The notes beneath the pieces are model-generated. The model had not been told where the DNA came from. It did not search any database and was given only the letters and a program-made list of their open reading frames with translations. From the NCBI GenBank assembly GCA_021780015.1, contig JAJXZN010000285.1, positions 1 through 6,031 of the forward strand: a stretch of DNA of 6,031 bases. Direction: 5' to 3'. Within the stretch, counting starts at the first letter, position 1. Each line of letters begins with the position of its first letter. Positions 1 through 5,563 of the stretch are shown in pieces. This stretch comes from Pseudomonadota bacterium (GTDB lineage: Bacteria > Pseudomonadota > Alphaproteobacteria > Rhizobiales > Beijerinckiaceae). A program made the position numbers and the translations under genes.

Positions 1-212
1 ATGATCAGCGCCGCCTTGGCCCGACGCCAATCTTCGCCGACTAGGCCGTCAAGCTGCGGTTTCTGGATCGAACCGGTCGTATCATCGTCGCCGAGCAGCG
101 AGCCCATCGGCATCGACACGGAGCAGCCGCTCAAAAGCGTGCCGGCAAACAGGACGACCAAAGGCCATGCCGAAGCCCTCGTCAGAGCCTTCCTCTTTCC
201 CTTATAACCCAT
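1..212 (-). CDS. RT0821/Lpp0805-type surface lipoprotein, N-terminal part
   Basis: This is the beginning of a lipoprotein whose C-terminal part lies beyond the left edge; 70 codons are visible. Reading the minus strand from the ATG at 212-210 gives a basic N-region (MGYKGKRK), a hydrophobic stretch (about residues 16-28) and a lipobox LLSGC with Cys30 as the predicted lipidated residue, so the mature protein should be membrane-anchored, probably in the outer membrane. After the cysteine come [11 protein letters not shown], an acidic stretch followed by TGSI, and then [10 protein letters not shown]. The last motif and the small size resemble rhizobial proteins annotated as the RT0821/Lpp0805 surface protein family, often found beside pdxH; that family name is from memory. 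A G-run at 226-222 (minus) is the only Shine-Dalgarno candidate. The gene diverges from pdxH with 80 bases between starts. Function is unknown. The lipoprotein call is firm; the family name is fairly likely. Confidence 0.8.
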   Translation of the reverse strand, partial: MGYKGKRKALTRASAWPLVVLFAGTLLSGCSVSMPMGSLLGDDDTTGSIQKPQLDGLVGEDWRRAKAALI

Positions 213-216
213 GCGG

Positions 217-232
217 CGAGACCCCCATCTCG
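217..232. repeat. Short inverted repeat in the lipoprotein leader
   Basis: CGAGA (217-221) and TCTCG (228-232) are perfect 5-base inverted arms around CCCCCA. On the minus strand the loop contains GGGGG, the only Shine-Dalgarno-like run before the lipoprotein ATG at 212, so a hairpin could partly hide the ribosome site. The stem is short and may be chance. The rest of the 213-292 divergent region shows no convincing -35/-10 pair in either direction. Confidence 0.25.
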
Positions 233-292
233 GCAGGTAGGCTTAACCTCATCACCGACGGTGGCAGAAGTCTAGAGTGGAATGAATTAACC

Positions 293-892
293 GTGCGTGA
301 CTTTACCGAAGCTGACGACCCTTTCGCCCTTTTTGCCGATTGGCTTGCCGCCGCCGAGAAGACCGAGCCGAACGATCCCAATGCGATGGCGTTGGCGACC
401 GTCGATGCCGATGACCTGCCCGATGTCCGCATGGTCCTGCTCAAGTCGTTCGATGGCAATGGCTTTGTTTTCTATAGCAATTCGGAAAGCGCGAAGGGGC
501 GTGAACTGGCCCACACGATGAAAGCGGCCGGTCTGTTTCATTGGAAATCGCTGCGCCGGCAAGTGAGGCTACGCGGTCCGGTGGAAAAAGTCAGCGACGC
601 CGAAGCCGACGCTTATTTTTCCACCCGTCCGTTGCAAAGCCGCATCGGCGCTTGGGCCAGCCAGCAATCGCGCCCGCTCGAGAGCCGGTTTGCGCTGGAA
701 ACGGCCGTCGCCAAATATGCCGCCAAATTCGCGCTCGGCTCGGTGCCGCGGCCATCCTATTGGATCGGCTATCGAATCCGCCCGGTGGCGATTGAATTCT
801 GGTCGGACGGCGCGTTCCGGCTGCATGACCGCATCCTGTTCAGCCGCTCTGTCCCCGAGGGCTCCTGGCAGAAGCAGCGGCTCTCGCCGTGA
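293..892 (+). CDS. pdxH: Pyridoxamine 5'-phosphate oxidase
   Basis: PdxH is a cytoplasmic FMN enzyme that oxidises pyridoxamine or pyridoxine 5'-phosphate to pyridoxal 5'-phosphate, the last step of B6 synthesis and salvage. The 199-residue product carries the family's residues at a constant offset of 21 from E. coli numbering: RMVLLK at 46-51 (R67 and K72 of E. coli), Tyr108, Arg112 and Ser116 in the YFSTRP..S segment, and RLHDR at 176-180, with Arg176 and His178 matching the R197/H199 substrate pair. The C-terminus QRLSP follows the family's usual RLxP ending. The GTG at 293 is chosen because homologues begin just before [16 protein letters not shown]; the only other in-frame start, ATG at 167, would add 42 unrelated residues and run 46 bases into the divergent lipoprotein gene. 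No strong Shine-Dalgarno is seen, only GAGTGG at 275-280. Its TGA overlaps the next gene's start, suggesting coupled translation. Confidence 0.95.
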   Translation: MRDFTEADDPFALFADWLAAAEKTEPNDPNAMALATVDADDLPDVRMVLLKSFDGNGFVFYSNSESAKGRELAHTMKAAGLFHWKSLRRQVRLRGPVEKVSDAEADAYFSTRPLQSRIGAWASQQSRPLESRFALETAVAKYAAKFALGSVPRPSYWIGYRIRPVAIEFWSDGAFRLHDRILFSRSVPEGSWQKQRLSP

Positions 893-1332
893 CCCTCGCG
901 GCGCCGCGGCCGCATGTCGGCGTGAGCATATCGGTGTTCCGCAATGGCCGCGTCCTGCTCGCGACGCGGACCAAGCCGCCCTATTCCGGCCTTTTCACCT
1001 TGCCCGGCGGCCATATCGAAGCGGGCGAGAAAGCCGCCGATGCGGCGCTGCGCGAGCTTGAAGAGGAAACCGGCGTTAAGGCCGCGCTGATCGGCTTCAA
1101 CCAATATGTCGAGATCATCGCGCCGCCGGATGCGGCCGGTATCCGGCGGCATTTCGTGATCCTCTCCTTCGTCGGCGGCTGGCTTTCGGGCGAGGGCACG
1201 CCCGGCCCTGAAGCCGGCGAAATTTTGTGGACTTATCCGCAAGACATCGCCCTACTTAAGACATCGCCGCAGCTCATCGAGGTGGTGGCGAATGCGTGGA
1301 AGGTTTTGCTGCGGCAAACATCGCCGGACTAA
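889..1332 (+). CDS. Nudix hydrolase
   Basis: A 147-residue protein of the Nudix superfamily, enzymes that hydrolyse a nucleoside diphosphate linked to another group, using Mg2+ or Mn2+. A perfect Nudix box spans residues 41-63: Gly41, Glu47, Arg55-Glu56, Glu59-Glu60 and Gly62, with the usual spacing, preceded by LFTLPGG. The catalytic metal-binding glutamates are therefore intact. The N-terminal strand ([15 protein letters not shown]) is typical of small stand-alone members such as MutT- or ADP-ribose-type enzymes, but nothing visible fixes the substrate. The GTG start at 889-891 overlaps the pdxH stop (GTGA), and I see no strong Shine-Dalgarno, so translation is probably coupled to pdxH. The TIGR02301-type gene follows after four bases, an arrangement I recall from other Rhizobiales. 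The superfamily is certain; the exact reaction is unknown. Confidence 0.92.
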   Translation: MTLAAPRPHVGVSISVFRNGRVLLATRTKPPYSGLFTLPGGHIEAGEKAADAALRELEEETGVKAALIGFNQYVEIIAPPDAAGIRRHFVILSFVGGWLSGEGTPGPEAGEILWTYPQDIALLKTSPQLIEVVANAWKVLLRQTSPD

Positions 1333-1336
1333 ACGC

Positions 1337-1897
1337 GTGCAGAAAAGTCGGCCTCTGATCCTTGTCATGCTCTGCCTTGCCGGCCCGCCGGCGGCGCAAG
1401 CGCAGGGATTCTTCAATTTCAATTTCTTCGGGCCGCCACCGCAATACCGGCCGCAAGAGTTCGAGCCGGCGCCGCGCCGGGTGCATCCGCACCCTCACCC
1501 GCATCCCCACATGACGGCGCTGCCCAAGCCCGCCGTCGCCAATGCCAAGCCCGGCGCGCCGGCGACACCGGCGCCGCTGCCGGACGAACCGCCGCCGCCC
1601 TATGAGCCGCAGCTTCTGCGCCTCTCCGAATTGCTCGGTGCCCTGACCTATTTGCAGGATCTCTGCGGCGGCCAGAGCGGGCAGGTCTGGCGGCAGAAAA
1701 TGACGTCGCTCATGAATGCGGAGACGCAAAATCCATCGCGGCGCTCGCGCCTCGCCGGCGCCTATAACCGCGGCTTCAATGGCTATGAGCTGAGCTACCG
1801 GCAATGCACGCCGAATGCGCAGGCCGTGATCACCCGTTTCCTTGACGAATCCGGCCGGATCGCCCGCGACGTCACGCACCGTTACGGGACGTCTTAG
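1337..1897 (+). CDS. Exported TIGR02301-family protein with His-Pro tract
   Basis: A 186-residue protein of unknown function. From GTG 1337 the N-terminus is a clean Sec signal peptide: basic QKSR, hydrophobic core PLILVMLCLAG, and a likely cut after AQA at about residue 22. Then come GFFNFNFFGPP, a proline-rich linker holding HPHPHPHPH at residues 50-58, more Pro/Ala sequence, and a conserved-looking domain from about residue 100: LLRLSELLGALTYL, Cys110, Trp118, RSRLAGAYNRG and Cys157, ending IARDVTHRYG. This C-terminal domain matches my memory of TIGR02301, a family restricted to alphaproteobacteria. Cys110 and Cys157 could form a periplasmic disulfide. The start is uncertain: ATG 1292, with GAGGTGG at 1279-1285, would add 15 residues overlapping the Nudix end and give an unusually long basic N-region. 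I prefer 1337, four bases after the Nudix stop. It converges on the dihydroorotase gene. Confidence 0.85.
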   Translation: MQKSRPLILVMLCLAGPPAAQAQGFFNFNFFGPPPQYRPQEFEPAPRRVHPHPHPHPHMTALPKPAVANAKPGAPATPAPLPDEPPPPYEPQLLRLSELLGALTYLQDLCGGQSGQVWRQKMTSLMNAETQNPSRRSRLAGAYNRGFNGYELSYRQCTPNAQAVITRFLDESGRIARDVTHRYGTS

Positions 1898-1900
1898 GCG

Positions 1901-3226
1901 TCACAGGCCGCCGACGAATCGCACCGCTTCGCCCTGCCCCGGTGTCACAATCTCGCCCTGCCACATCACCCGCCGACCGCGGATAATCGTGCCGACCGGC
2001 CAGCCCACGACGCTTACGCCGTCATAAGGCGTCCAGCCGCTGCGCGAAGCGCTCCAGGCGTCGGAGATCGTCTCGCGCCGTTTCAGATCGACGAGGGTGA
2101 AATCGGCATCGTAGCCGACGGCGACACGGCCCTTGCCGGCGATGCCGAAGAGCCGCGCCGGGCCCGCGCTCGTCATATCGACGAAGCGTTCGAGGCTCAG
2201 CCGCCCGGCATTCACATGATCGAGCATGACGGGCACCAAAGTCTGCACGCCGGTCATGCCCGAAGGGCTTTGCGGATAAGGCTTGGCCTTCTCCTCCAGC
2301 GTATGCGGCGCGTGATCCGAGCCAAGAATATCGGCAATGCCTTGGCTGAGCCCCCACCAGAGACGCTCGCGATGCCGCGGCGCACGAATCGGCGGATTCA
2401 TCTGCAGTCGCGTGCCGAGCCGCGCGTAATCATCGGCGCTGAAACTCAGATGCTGCGGCGTCACTTCGACACTGGCGACATCCTTATGCTCCGCCAGAAA
2501 ATCGATTTCCTCCGCCGTCGAGACATGCAGCACATGGATCGCCGCATGCTGTTCGCGGGCAATGCGCACGAGCCTGCGCGTCGAACGCAATGCCGCTTCT
2601 TCGTCGCGCCAGACGGGATGCGACGCCGCATCGCCGGCGACGCGCAAAGGCTTACGCTCCTCGAGGCGATATTCGTCCTCGGAATGAAAAGCCGCGCGCC
2701 GCCGCGTTTGGCCAAGAATCGCGGCAACGCCTTGATCGTCGGCAACAAGCAGCGAGCCGGTCGACGAGCCCATGAAGACTTTGATGCCCGCGGCGCCCGG
2801 CAATCGCTCTAGCTCGGGAATGTCGTTGACATTCTCATGCGTGCCGCCGACCCAAAAGGCGAAATCGCAATGCATCCGGTGATGCGCGCGGCGCAGCTTG
2901 TCGGCGAGTTCGGCAGCGCCGGTCGTCAACGGATTGGTATTGGGCATTTCGAAGACCGCCGTGACGCCGCCCAGGACCGCGCCGCGCGAACCCGTCTCCA
3001 GATCTTCCTTATGCGTCGCGCCCGGCTCGCGGAAATGCACCTGCGTATCGATGACGCCCGGCAGGATATGCAATCCCTTCGCGTCGAGGGTCTCGCCGGC
3101 CGACGCGCGCGACAAGTCGCCGATCGCGGCGATCCGGCCGCCGCGGACGCCGATGTCGCGCGGGCCAATGCCGTCCTGATTGACCAGAACGCCGCCCTTG
3201 AGAATGAGATCAAAAGTCTCCGACAT
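1901..3226 (-). CDS. pyrC: Dihydroorotase-family amidohydrolase
   Basis: A 441-residue cytoplasmic amidohydrolase. Dihydroorotase reversibly cyclises carbamoyl aspartate to dihydroorotate, the third step of pyrimidine synthesis. Seen in order: an N-terminal strand region (FDLILKGG), the metal motif DTQVHFREPG at 60-69, MPNTNP at 94-99, IKVFMGSSTG at 148-157 with Lys149 where some relatives have a carboxylated lysine, HSEDEY with His181, HVLHVS with His234, LQMNPPIR at 274-281, and GSDHAPH with the catalytic-type Asp304. The first His of the normal HxH is Gln62. This looks like the stand-alone alphaproteobacterial type rather than the copy partnered with pyrB, so hydantoinase- or allantoinase-like activity cannot be excluded and the symbol is tentative. 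The ATG at 3226 is chosen because FDLILKGG follows at once and GAGG lies just upstream; a longer form from 3307 would cross the divergent promoter region. It ends 3 bases from the convergent gene. Confidence 0.88.
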   Translation of the reverse strand: MSETFDLILKGGVLVNQDGIGPRDIGVRGGRIAAIGDLSRASAGETLDAKGLHILPGVIDTQVHFREPGATHKEDLETGSRGAVLGGVTAVFEMPNTNPLTTGAAELADKLRRAHHRMHCDFAFWVGGTHENVNDIPELERLPGAAGIKVFMGSSTGSLLVADDQGVAAILGQTRRRAAFHSEDEYRLEERKPLRVAGDAASHPVWRDEEAALRSTRRLVRIAREQHAAIHVLHVSTAEEIDFLAEHKDVASVEVTPQHLSFSADDYARLGTRLQMNPPIRAPRHRERLWWGLSQGIADILGSDHAPHTLEEKAKPYPQSPSGMTGVQTLVPVMLDHVNAGRLSLERFVDMTSAGPARLFGIAGKGRVAVGYDADFTLVDLKRRETISDAWSASRSGWTPYDGVSVVGWPVGTIIRGRRVMWQGEIVTPGQGEAVRFVGGL

Positions 3227-3260
3227 GATCCTCGCTCGCCTGCGGCGGAAAAAGCTTGCC

Positions 3261-3288
3261 TTGCGGCCCCGTGCGGGCCGATTAAATA
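3261..3288 (+). promoter_or_regulatory. Candidate promoter for the ygfZ group
   Basis: TTGCGG (3261-3266) and TAAATA (3283-3288) are 16 bases apart and resemble a sigma70-type -35/-10 pair. TTAAATA is the only AT-rich core in this 95-base divergent region. Transcription would begin near 3295, leaving a leader of about 27 bases before the ATG at 3322 and making the earlier ATG at 3292 unusable. This is inference from sequence shape alone. Confidence 0.4.
3264..3280. repeat. Perfect 6+6 inverted repeat in the divergent promoter region
   Basis: CGGCCC (3264-3269) and GGGCCG (3275-3280) are exact inverted arms around CGTGC. The element lies in the spacer of the candidate ygfZ promoter and beside the minus-strand -10, a position suited to an operator or an RNA hairpin in the dihydroorotase leader. 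No T-run follows on either strand, so it is not an obvious terminator. In GC-rich DNA such repeats also arise by chance. Confidence 0.35.
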
Positions 3289-3307
3289 CGAATGGACTGC
3301 AACGCAA
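3279..3307 (-). promoter_or_regulatory. Candidate promoter for the dihydroorotase gene
   Basis: On the minus strand TTGCGT (3307-3302) is followed after 17 bases by TAATCG (3284-3279), or after 15 bases by TTTAAT (3286-3281). The -10 shares the same AT-rich core as the plus-strand candidate, so the two divergent promoters would overlap. Both boxes are weak matches. Confidence 0.25.
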
Positions 3308-3321
3308 GCCGGAATGGATCG

Positions 3322-4164
3322 ATGGATAGAGGCGCGAGCCTGCTTGCCGACCGCGGGATCATCAAAATATCGGGTGCCGAGGCGCTTGGCTTCCTGCACC
3401 GGCTGGTGACCAACAGCCTCCTTGATCTAAAGCCCGGCGCGGCCCGCTATGCGGCCCTGCTCTCCGGCCAAGGCAAGCTTTTGTTCGATTTCTTTGTTGT
3501 CCCTTTGCCCGAAGGGCCGGAGGCCGGCTGCCTGCTCGACTGCCCGCGCAGCCAAATCCCCGATCTCGTCAAAAAGCTCAATCTGCATAAGCTCAGGGTG
3601 CCGATCGCGATCGAGGATGTGAGCACGAGCCTGGCTGTTGCCGCCGTTTGGGGCGAACCGCCGCCGGCAGGCTTTTCCGGCGTCGCCTTTGCCGATCCGC
3701 GGGCCGAGGATCTCGGCCTGCGGCTCATTGCGCCGCCCGAGTCGCTCGCCTTCGCCACGGCTCCGCAGGACGGCTATGAGGCGCACCGCACCGCCTTAGG
3801 CGTGCCGAAGGGCGGCGTCGATTTTCCCTATGGCGACGCCTTCGTGCATGATGCCGATCTTGATTGGCTGAACGGCGTCGACTTTCAGAAAGGCTGCTAT
3901 CCCGGCCAGGAGGTCGTCGCCCGCGTGCATTTCCGCAAATCGGCGCGCAAGCGCATATTGAAAGTGCGTTTTGATGGACCCCCGCCTGCCCCCGGCAGCG
4001 CGGTGACGATGGGCGAGATCAACATCGGCCATATCGGCTCGGTCGCCGGCGCGCGCGGCCTCGCCATGCTGCGGCTCGACCGTGTCGAGGATGCCAAAGC
4101 CGCCGGCACGCCGCTGATGGCCGGCGCCGCGGCGCTCGATGTCGCCCCGGTGCCGCCGCAATGA
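3322..4164 (+). CDS. ygfZ: Folate-binding, GcvT-like YgfZ protein
   Basis: YgfZ is a cytoplasmic tetrahydrofolate-binding protein related to the glycine-cleavage T protein and needed for full activity of certain iron-sulfur enzymes such as MiaB. The 280-residue product has the signature KGCYPGQE at residues 190-197, with the functionally important Cys192, followed by VVARVHFR. The N-terminal half begins LLADRGIIKISGAEALGFLHRL, the usual opening of the fold, and a C-terminal barrel-like segment follows (KRILKVRFDG). I chose the ATG at 3322, which has GGA at 3311-3313 as a modest Shine-Dalgarno; the in-frame ATG at 3292 adds ten unrelated residues and sits almost on the predicted transcription start. 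Its TGA overlaps the tag start (ATGA), so the two are probably translationally coupled. It diverges from the dihydroorotase gene. Confidence 0.92.
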   Translation: MDRGASLLADRGIIKISGAEALGFLHRLVTNSLLDLKPGAARYAALLSGQGKLLFDFFVVPLPEGPEAGCLLDCPRSQIPDLVKKLNLHKLRVPIAIEDVSTSLAVAAVWGEPPPAGFSGVAFADPRAEDLGLRLIAPPESLAFATAPQDGYEAHRTALGVPKGGVDFPYGDAFVHDADLDWLNGVDFQKGCYPGQEVVARVHFRKSARKRILKVRFDGPPPAPGSAVTMGEINIGHIGSVAGARGLAMLRLDRVEDAKAAGTPLMAGAAALDVAPVPPQ

Positions 4165-4778
4165 CGCACACGCATGCGCATGCCGACGGCAAGACGCGCT
4201 GTCATTGGCCGGGCGACGACACGCTCTATCTCGCCTATCACGACACCGAGTGGGGCGTGCCGGAATATGACGACCGCGCACTGTTCGAAAAATTCATCCT
4301 CGATGGTTTTCAGGCCGGGCTGTCATGGATCACGATCCTGCGCCGGCGCGACAGCTTCCGCAAAGCCTTCGACCATTTCGATCCGGCCAAGATCGCCCGC
4401 TATAAGCCGACGAAGCTCGCCGCACTGATGCAGGACCAAGGCATTATCCGCAATCGCGCCAAGATCGAAGCTTCGGTCAGCTCGGCGCAGGCCTATTTGG
4501 CTTTGCAGGAGCAAGGCGGCTTTAGCCAATACCTCTGGAATTTCGTCGACGGCGCGCCGGTGCAGAACAAATTCCGCCGCCAGGATCAAATCCCGGCCGA
4601 GACGCCGCTCTCGCTCAAAATCTCGAAGGACCTGAAGCAGCGCGGCTTCAAATTCTGCGGCCCGACCATCGTCTATGCCTTCATGCAGGCGGTCGGCATG
4701 GTCAACGACCATATCGTGCCCTGCTGGCGGCATGAGGCCGTCGCCGCGCTCGCCGAACAGAACGCCAAGGGCCGCTGA
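4161..4778 (+). CDS. tag: DNA-3-methyladenine glycosylase I
   Basis: Tag removes 3-methyladenine from alkylated DNA, starting base-excision repair. The 205-residue product aligns along its length with E. coli Tag. The zinc-binding residues are all present: Cys14 (RCHW), His27 (AYHDTEWGVP), His184 and Cys188 (NDHIVPC), matching E. coli C4, H17, H175 and C179. AGLSWITIL contains Trp56, matching W46. The E. coli base-recognition residue E38 corresponds here to Asp48 (ILDGFQAGLSW). The N-terminus has about ten extra residues with alternating histidines (MTHTHAHADG). The ATG overlaps the ygfZ stop by four bases and has little Shine-Dalgarno of its own, consistent with coupling; the HD-hydrolase gene begins one base after its stop codon. 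Function is confidently assigned. Confidence 0.95.
   Translation: MTHTHAHADGKTRCHWPGDDTLYLAYHDTEWGVPEYDDRALFEKFILDGFQAGLSWITILRRRDSFRKAFDHFDPAKIARYKPTKLAALMQDQGIIRNRAKIEASVSSAQAYLALQEQGGFSQYLWNFVDGAPVQNKFRRQDQIPAETPLSLKISKDLKQRGFKFCGPTIVYAFMQAVGMVNDHIVPCWRHEAVAALAEQNAKGR
4172..4183. repeat. 12-base palindrome at the start of tag
   Basis: GCATGCGCATGC is a perfect 12-base palindrome inside codons 4-8 of tag, in the part coding for its His-rich N-terminus. It most likely reflects repeated CAC/CAT-GCG codons rather than a regulatory site. Confidence 0.3.
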
Positions 4779-4779
4779 C

Positions 4780-5442
4780 ATGGCTGCGGCGCGCGCTTGG
4801 GTCCGGCTGCTATCGGGCAAGAGACTGGATCTCCTCAACCCGACGCCCTTCGACTGGGAAGACGAGGATCTGGCGCTCGGCCTCGCACGCACTTATCGCT
4901 GGGGCGGCCATTCGGCATGGCCGTTGCCTTTGTCGGTGGCGCAGCATTCGCTGTTCGTGCTGCAATTGCGACGCCAGCGGTTTCCCGAGGCGAAAGACGC
5001 GCGCGCCGACCTGCGCGAATTGCTGCATGATGCCGACGAGGGTTTGCTCGGCTTCGATTCAATCTCGCCGCTCAAGCCTTTCCTCGGCGAGGCCTATCAT
5101 GATCTCGTCGCGCGCCTGCAGAATGCCATCGGGGTGCGTTACGGCCTGCCGGCCTGGACCGCGAAGGAAAAGCGCATCCATAAAGAGGCCGACCGGATCG
5201 CTGCGGCGACCGAGGCGGTGCGCGTCGTCGGCTGGACGCTCGACGAGGTGCATCGCGTCCTGCGCATTCCCTTTGAGCCTCTGACGCAGGATCCGCTCGA
5301 GCCGGTCTATGGCGACAAAGCCTTTGCGCCCTGGCCGCCGCAGTGCGCCGCCGAGCGCTTCCTGGCCGAACTCAAGGCTTTGACACGGGCCGCGGCCGGT
5401 CCGTCGAAAAAGGCCGATAAGCGAGAAAAATCCTTGGCTTAA
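4780..5442 (+). CDS. HD-domain hydrolase, YfbR-like
   Basis: A 220-residue cytoplasmic HD-superfamily phosphohydrolase. Metal-site residues are visible: His56 (SVAQHSL), His83-Asp84 (LLHDADE) with Glu87, and Asp138 (KEADR). They match H33, H68-D69, E72 and D137 of E. coli YfbR, a 5'-deoxynucleotidase, and Arg40-Trp41 matches its R18-W19 substrate pair. The opening RAWVRLLSGKRLDLLNPTP is typical of the rhizobial HD proteins that follow tag. One oddity: between the HD pair and the later Asp (Asp93, before SISPLK) there is one residue more than in YfbR or the rhizobial relatives I remember. The C-terminus is Lys-rich and probably disordered. The ATG at 4780 is one base after the tag stop, with AAGGG at 4767-4771 as Shine-Dalgarno. 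Deoxynucleoside monophosphate hydrolysis is a reasonable guess but the substrate is unproven. Confidence 0.88.
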   Translation: MAAARAWVRLLSGKRLDLLNPTPFDWEDEDLALGLARTYRWGGHSAWPLPLSVAQHSLFVLQLRRQRFPEAKDARADLRELLHDADEGLLGFDSISPLKPFLGEAYHDLVARLQNAIGVRYGLPAWTAKEKRIHKEADRIAAATEAVRVVGWTLDEVHRVLRIPFEPLTQDPLEPVYGDKAFAPWPPQCAAERFLAELKALTRAAAGPSKKADKREKSLA

Positions 5443-5482
5443 ATTATAAAACGCGGGCTTGAACCATTGGACGCGGCAGCTT

Positions 5483-5507
5483 GCCTCTCGCCGCCCCGCG
5501 CCGAGGC
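5483..5507 (+). repeat. Weak inverted repeat between the HD and phosphatase genes
   Basis: GCCTC (5483-5487) and GAGGC (5503-5507) are 5-base inverted arms around a 15-base GC-rich loop, followed by GTTTAG. It might be a weak terminator for the ygfZ-tag-HD group, but the stem is short and there are only three T's. The rest of 5443-5563 shows no convincing promoter, although TTTAGAAT (5509-5516) has a -10-like look without a -35 partner. Confidence 0.2.
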
Positions 5508-5551
5508 GTTTAGAATGGCGCAAGCCGCGATTCAGTCGGCCGTTCGATCAT

Positions 5552-5558
5552 GAGGAAA
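5552..5558 (+). promoter_or_regulatory. Ribosome binding site of the phosphatase gene
   Basis: GAGGAAA lies six bases before GTG 5564 and is the clearest Shine-Dalgarno sequence in the window. It decides the phosphatase start, because the nearby ATG at 5550 is in another frame and overlaps the site itself. Confidence 0.75.
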
Positions 5559-5563
5559 CGCCG

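Noticed and set aside
769..1242. Long minus-strand open frame (157 codons) opposite pdxH and the Nudix gene
   Set aside because: It lies wholly antisense to two genes with intact family motifs, and its Arg/Ala-rich translation has no recognisable domain; such shadows are common in GC-rich DNA.
1274..1879. Minus-strand open frame of 201 codons opposite the TIGR02301-type gene
   Set aside because: The plus strand has a signal peptide and a recognisable conserved domain; the minus translation is Arg-rich with no motif.
1886..1910. Possible bidirectional terminator between the convergent genes
   Set aside because: The stops are three bases apart and I found only the short palindrome GACGTC, with no stable stem or T-run.
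2837..3409. Plus-strand open frame of 190 codons across the dihydroorotase start and the divergent region
   Set aside because: It is antisense to the conserved metal-motif part of the dihydroorotase and has no family resemblance.
4165..4183. Alternating His codons at the start of tag as an engineered His tag or metal site
   Set aside because: Only three spaced histidines in natural codons, outside the zinc site; more likely a neutral N-terminal extension.
4323..4892. Minus-strand open frame of 189 codons opposite tag
   Set aside because: Tag has all its zinc ligands on the plus strand; the antisense frame is a shadow.
5380..5408. Perfect -35 box TTGACA near the end of the HD gene
   Set aside because: No -10-like sequence lies 16-18 bases downstream, so it is probably a coding coincidence.
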